Assembly: GCF_943193195.1 (NCBI RefSeq)
Contig: NZ_CALPDG010000009.1
Location: 46,978-110,977 of the forward strand
DNA length: 64,000 bases
Direction of reading: 5' to 3'
DNA from: Mediterraneibacter agrestimuris
GTDB lineage: Bacteria > Bacillota > Clostridia > Lachnospirales > Lachnospiraceae
Notes under the pieces: model-generated
What the model was told of the DNA's origin: nothing
The model's input: the letters and a program-made list of their open reading frames with translations, nothing else
Database searches by the model: none
Translations under genes and position numbers: made by a program
Part shown: positions 61,331 to 64,000 of the stretch, in pieces
Numbering within the stretch: position 1 is the first letter of the stretch
How the letters are laid out: each line of letters opens with the position of its first letter

Positions 61331-63076
61331 ATGAGATATGAAAGAATTATAAAAGGGAAGTTTCTGGAGAGACCAAACCGGTTTCTTGCATATGCAGAGT
61401 TAACGGGGAAGCAGGAGATCGTCCATGTGAAGAATACAGGCAGATGTGCCGAGCTTTTGAAGCCGGGAACGGCGATATATGTACAGGAAAGTGACAACCC
61501 TGATCGGAAGACAAAGTGGGATCTGATCTGCGTGGAGAAAGGGGAACGGCTTGTAAATATGGATTCTCAGATTCCGAATAAGGTGGTACAGGAATGGATT
61601 GAAGAGGGGCATTTGTTTGAAGAGGTGTGTCTGGTGAGACCGGAGAAAACCTATGGGGATTCAAGATTTGATCTGTATGTCGAAGCAGGAAAGGATTGTG
61701 GCAAAGAGGAAAACAGAAAGATTTTTATAGAGGTTAAAGGAGTTACGCTGGAAGAGAATGGTGTAGCGCGGTTTCCGGATGCTCCGAGTGACAGAGCTGT
61801 GAAACATCTGGAAGAGCTTTGCAAAGCCGTGAAAGAAGGATATGAGGCATATGTATTTTTCGTGATCCAGATGAAGGGGGTACGCTACTTCACACCGAAT
61901 ATAGATACGCATCCTGTATTTTGCGAGACATTGAAAAAAGCGAGGGCGGCAGGAGTTCATGTACTGGCATATGATTGTATTGTTACAACAGACAGTATAC
62001 GAATGAATGAAGAAGTACCTGTGGTATTGGGAAGCCCGATTCTGAAAGAGAGTGTGGAACCGCTGGTCACATGGTATCGGGAAAATCACCGGCAGCTTCC
62101 ATGGCGGGAGAATCCAGATGCTTATCGTGTGTGGGTGTCGGAGATTATGCTGCAGCAGACAAGAGTCGAGGCAGTGAAGCCATATTATGAACGGTTTTTG
62201 AATACATTTCCAAATGTAGAGGCGCTGGCGGATGCAGAGGAAGACAAGCTGATGAAACTGTGGGAAGGTCTGGGGTATTACAACCGTGTACGCAATATGC
62301 AGAAGGCAGCCCGGCAGGTGATGACAGAGTATGGCGGACGATTTCCGGACTCCTACGATGAGATTTTGAAATTGACCGGAATCGGTAATTATACGGCGGG
62401 AGCGATCAGTTCATTCGCATACGGAATTCCGAAACCGGCAGTAGACGGCAATGTACTGCGGGTCGTGTCGAGACTTTTGGCAAGTGATGCAGATATTATG
62501 AAGGCAAGTGTGCGGACAGAAATTGAACACCTTCTGGAAGAAATTATTCCCGAGGATGCGGCGGGAGACTTCAACCAGGGGCTGATCGAGCTGGGCGCCA
62601 TTGTCTGTGTGCCAAATGGGGAACCAAAATGTGACATTTGTCCGGCGGTGCATTTATGCAAAGCAAAGGCACAGGAAATTCAGATGAAACTTCCGGTGAA
62701 GACCAAGGCGAAAGCAAGGAGAATTGAGAAACGGACTGTTTTGATTTTCCGTGACAGTGAAACAGTGGCAATTCGTAAACGCTCCGCAAAAGGATTGTTG
62801 GCAGGTCTGTATGAGCTTCCAAATGTGGAAGGACATCTGACAAGGAAAGAAGTTATCGAATATGGAAGTACAATCGGACTTACACCGGTACGTGTGAAAA
62901 AGCTGGCGGCGGCGAAACACATTTTCAGCCATGTGGAATGGCATATGATCGGCTATGAGGTGCTGGTGGACGAACTGGAAAAGAATTGTAACGGAAAGAT
63001 GATATTTGCGGGGCGGGAGGAAATCAATGAGAAGTATTCCATTCCGTCGGCATTTGAGGCATATATAGATAGATAA
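61331..63076 (+). CDS. SfsA-MutY fusion protein
   Basis: A 581-residue two-part protein. Residues 1-232 are SfsA (sugar fermentation stimulation/DNA-binding nuclease-like): VHVKNTGRCAELLKPG, DSRFDLYVEA, IFIEVKGVTLEENGVARFPD and YVFFVIQMKGVRYFTPNID. Residues about 240-581 are a complete MutY adenine glycosylase: PWRENPDAYRVWVSEIMLQQ with the catalytic Glu, LTGIGNYTAGAISSFAYGIP (helix-hairpin-helix), VDGNVLRV, the iron-sulfur site C-x6-C-x2-C-x5-C in CVPNGEPKCDICPAVHLC, and a C-terminal NUDIX-like 8-oxoG-recognition domain. MutY removes A opposite 8-oxoG. No stop or frameshift separates the parts. Confidence 0.92.
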   Translation: MRYERIIKGKFLERPNRFLAYAELTGKQEIVHVKNTGRCAELLKPGTAIYVQESDNPDRKTKWDLICVEKGERLVNMDSQIPNKVVQEWIEEGHLFEEVCLVRPEKTYGDSRFDLYVEAGKDCGKEENRKIFIEVKGVTLEENGVARFPDAPSDRAVKHLEELCKAVKEGYEAYVFFVIQMKGVRYFTPNIDTHPVFCETLKKARAAGVHVLAYDCIVTTDSIRMNEEVPVVLGSPILKESVEPLVTWYRENHRQLPWRENPDAYRVWVSEIMLQQTRVEAVKPYYERFLNTFPNVEALADAEEDKLMKLWEGLGYYNRVRNMQKAARQVMTEYGGRFPDSYDEILKLTGIGNYTAGAISSFAYGIPKPAVDGNVLRVVSRLLASDADIMKASVRTEIEHLLEEIIPEDAAGDFNQGLIELGAIVCVPNGEPKCDICPAVHLCKAKAQEIQMKLPVKTKAKARRIEKRTVLIFRDSETVAIRKRSAKGLLAGLYELPNVEGHLTRKEVIEYGSTIGLTPVRVKKLAAAKHIFSHVEWHMIGYEVLVDELEKNCNGKMIFAGREEINEKYSIPSAFEAYIDR

Positions 63077-63092
63077 ATGGAAATATTAAAAG

Positions 63093-63121
63093 AATCCGCC
63101 CTTTCACTGCGGGCGGATTTT
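63093..63121 (+). terminator. Terminator after the SfsA-MutY gene
   Basis: AATCCGCCC (63093-63101) pairs perfectly with GGGCGGATT (63111-63119), then TTG. The U-tract is short. The stem with its CTTTCAC loop recurs inside the composite element at 33.6 kb. Confidence 0.7.
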
Positions 63122-63180
63122 GCGGCTATGGAGCTGAAAGGCAGAATAGCTGCCTTTCAGGATACAGGGAGGAAATAGAT

Positions 63181-63849
63181 ATGCAGGATTTTAAAGTAAT
63201 CGAATTAAAGAGAAGTATATTTGAAGATAATGACAGGGATGCGGATTTGCTCAGAGAGGAATTGAAAAAATCAAAAACATTTCTTATGAATCTGATGTCC
63301 TCGCCGGGATCAGGAAAGACTACCACTCTGACTGCAATTGCAAATGTGCTGAAAGATGAGATTCGGATGGGAGTTATGGAGGCAGATATTGACTCCAAAG
63401 TGGATGCGGAGACTATGGAAAAGGCTGGGGTGAAGTCCATTCAGCTCCACACAGGGGGCATGTGTCATCTGGATGCAGACATGACCCGTCAGGGATTGAA
63501 AGAGTTCGGAGCAGAAGAACTGGACTTTGTTGTTCTGGAAAATGTCGGGAATCTGGTATGTCCGGCGGAATTTGACACGGGAGCTGTGAAAAATGCAGTG
63601 ATTTTAAGTGTACCGGAAGGACATGACAAACCGCTGAAATATCCGCTTATGTTTGAAGTATGCGATATACTGATTATTAATAAGATTGACGTGCTGCCAT
63701 ACTTTGATTTTGATGTGGAGAAGGTAACTGAGTATGCGAAGATGCGTAATCCGAAGATTCAGATTTTCCAGATTTCCGCAAAAACAGGTGAAGGTGTGGA
63801 TGAGCTTTGCGATTGGATTTGTAAACAGGTGAAGGAATGGAACGCTTAG
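63181..63849 (+). CDS. hypB: Hydrogenase nickel-incorporation GTPase HypB
   Basis: A 222-residue GTPase that delivers nickel to [NiFe] hydrogenase (or, with HypA, urease). The P-loop is LMSSPGSGKTTTL, the metal-site cysteine-histidine pair is in GGMCHLDADM, the switch is ENVGNLVCPAEFD, and the base-specificity loop is INKIDVLP. The histidine-rich N-terminus of some HypB proteins is absent, so it has no nickel store. hypA and the hydrogenase genes are not in the window. GGGAGGAAA precedes the ATG. Confidence 0.94.
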   Translation: MQDFKVIELKRSIFEDNDRDADLLREELKKSKTFLMNLMSSPGSGKTTTLTAIANVLKDEIRMGVMEADIDSKVDAETMEKAGVKSIQLHTGGMCHLDADMTRQGLKEFGAEELDFVVLENVGNLVCPAEFDTGAVKNAVILSVPEGHDKPLKYPLMFEVCDILIINKIDVLPYFDFDVEKVTEYAKMRNPKIQIFQISAKTGEGVDELCDWICKQVKEWNA

Positions 63850-63903
63850 GGGGGATGTATCAACATCTCCTCCCGTTGCCGGGGAAAGGCTGGTTGTGAA
63901 AGA

Positions 63904-64000
63904 AATTACTGTTCACACCCTGTGGGTGCTCCAGTAACAGTATCCAGCCCATTTTAAGTCGCCTTCGGCGAGGGGCTGGATATATCGCTGTCATCACTTC
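63904..64000. repeat. Second copy of the 148-bp repeat element (cut by window end)
   Basis: It starts ATTACTGTTCA and follows the 18.3-kb copy through CCAGTAACAGTATCCAGCCC, the TCGCCTTCGGCGA tip and GGGGCTGGATATATCGCTGTC to the window edge. Differences are mostly pair-preserving: ACCC-TAC-GGGT has become ACCC-TGT-GGGT with its flank C-G instead of T-G, and the tip T-G pair has become C-G. Confidence 0.78.

Noticed and set aside
1..64000. tRNA, rRNA, prophage or insertion-sequence genes
   Set aside because: No cloverleaf, rRNA-like segment, integrase, transposase or phage structural gene was recognised.

Overview
The window looks like a chromosomal segment of a gut Firmicute of the Lachnospiraceae type (Clostridia; a Mediterraneibacter/Ruminococcus/Dorea/Blautia-like genome). 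The basis is the S10-spc-alpha ribosomal cluster with a short zinc-finger S14 and an elongated L17, a set of plant-glycan glycosidases and sugar transporters, AGGAGG ribosome binding sites, moderate-to-low GC, and many small hairpin repeats. The species cannot be fixed from the sequence alone.

Layout. 0-4.9 kb: GH3 beta-glycosidase, phosphoglucomutase and an isochorismatase-like hydrolase. 4.9-11 kb: a selenium module on one strand: yedF, selD (active-site selenocysteine at an in-frame TGA, so its true 5' end is easily missed), a LysR regulator with a cysteine-rich insert, a cysteine-desulfurase-like enzyme, the YedE transporter, a TusA-like carrier and a DUF3343 protein. 11.1-18.3 kb: an agr quorum-sensing locus (agrCA divergent from agrBD) running directly into a small secreted protein, a lipoprotein, a two-permease/one-ATPase ABC transporter and a membrane-anchored accessory protein. 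This is the best candidate for a little-described system: a peptide-controlled secreted-effector or bacteriocin-like locus. 18.5-25.2 kb: a galactan/beta-galactoside locus (AraC regulator, GPH-type symporter, GH2, secreted GH53 with a ricin-type domain). 25.3-33.5 kb: a raffinose-family locus (amylosucrase-like GH13, GH36 alpha-galactosidase, two permeases, binding lipoprotein, divergent AraC regulator). 33.9-35 kb: a membrane-anchored SGNH hydrolase.

35-52.5 kb: the ribosomal supercluster from rpsJ to rplQ, with secY, adk, a KOW protein, infA, rpmJ and rpoA, driven by a strong promoter with a long leader and closed by a clear terminator. map is missing from its usual place after adk. Several spacers are unusually long and filled with related CTTAGYGAGG-type repeats. 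52.5-58.4 kb: cell-envelope functions: a membrane-anchored unknown, a HAD phosphatase, undecaprenyl-diphosphatase, an LCP ligase behind a promoter whose spacer is a ten-G run, a class B sortase, and a secreted protein ending in a bare SPKTG motif. 58.6-61.2 kb: a polar amino-acid ABC transporter whose binding protein appears circularly permuted. 61.3-63.1 kb: an SfsA-MutY fusion. 63.2-63.8 kb: hypB.

A dispersed family of palindromic elements with GTTACTGTTC-type ends punctuates the window (about 5.7, 9.3, 18.3, 33.6, 59.5 and 63.9 kb). No tRNA, rRNA, CRISPR array, prophage or transposase gene was seen.
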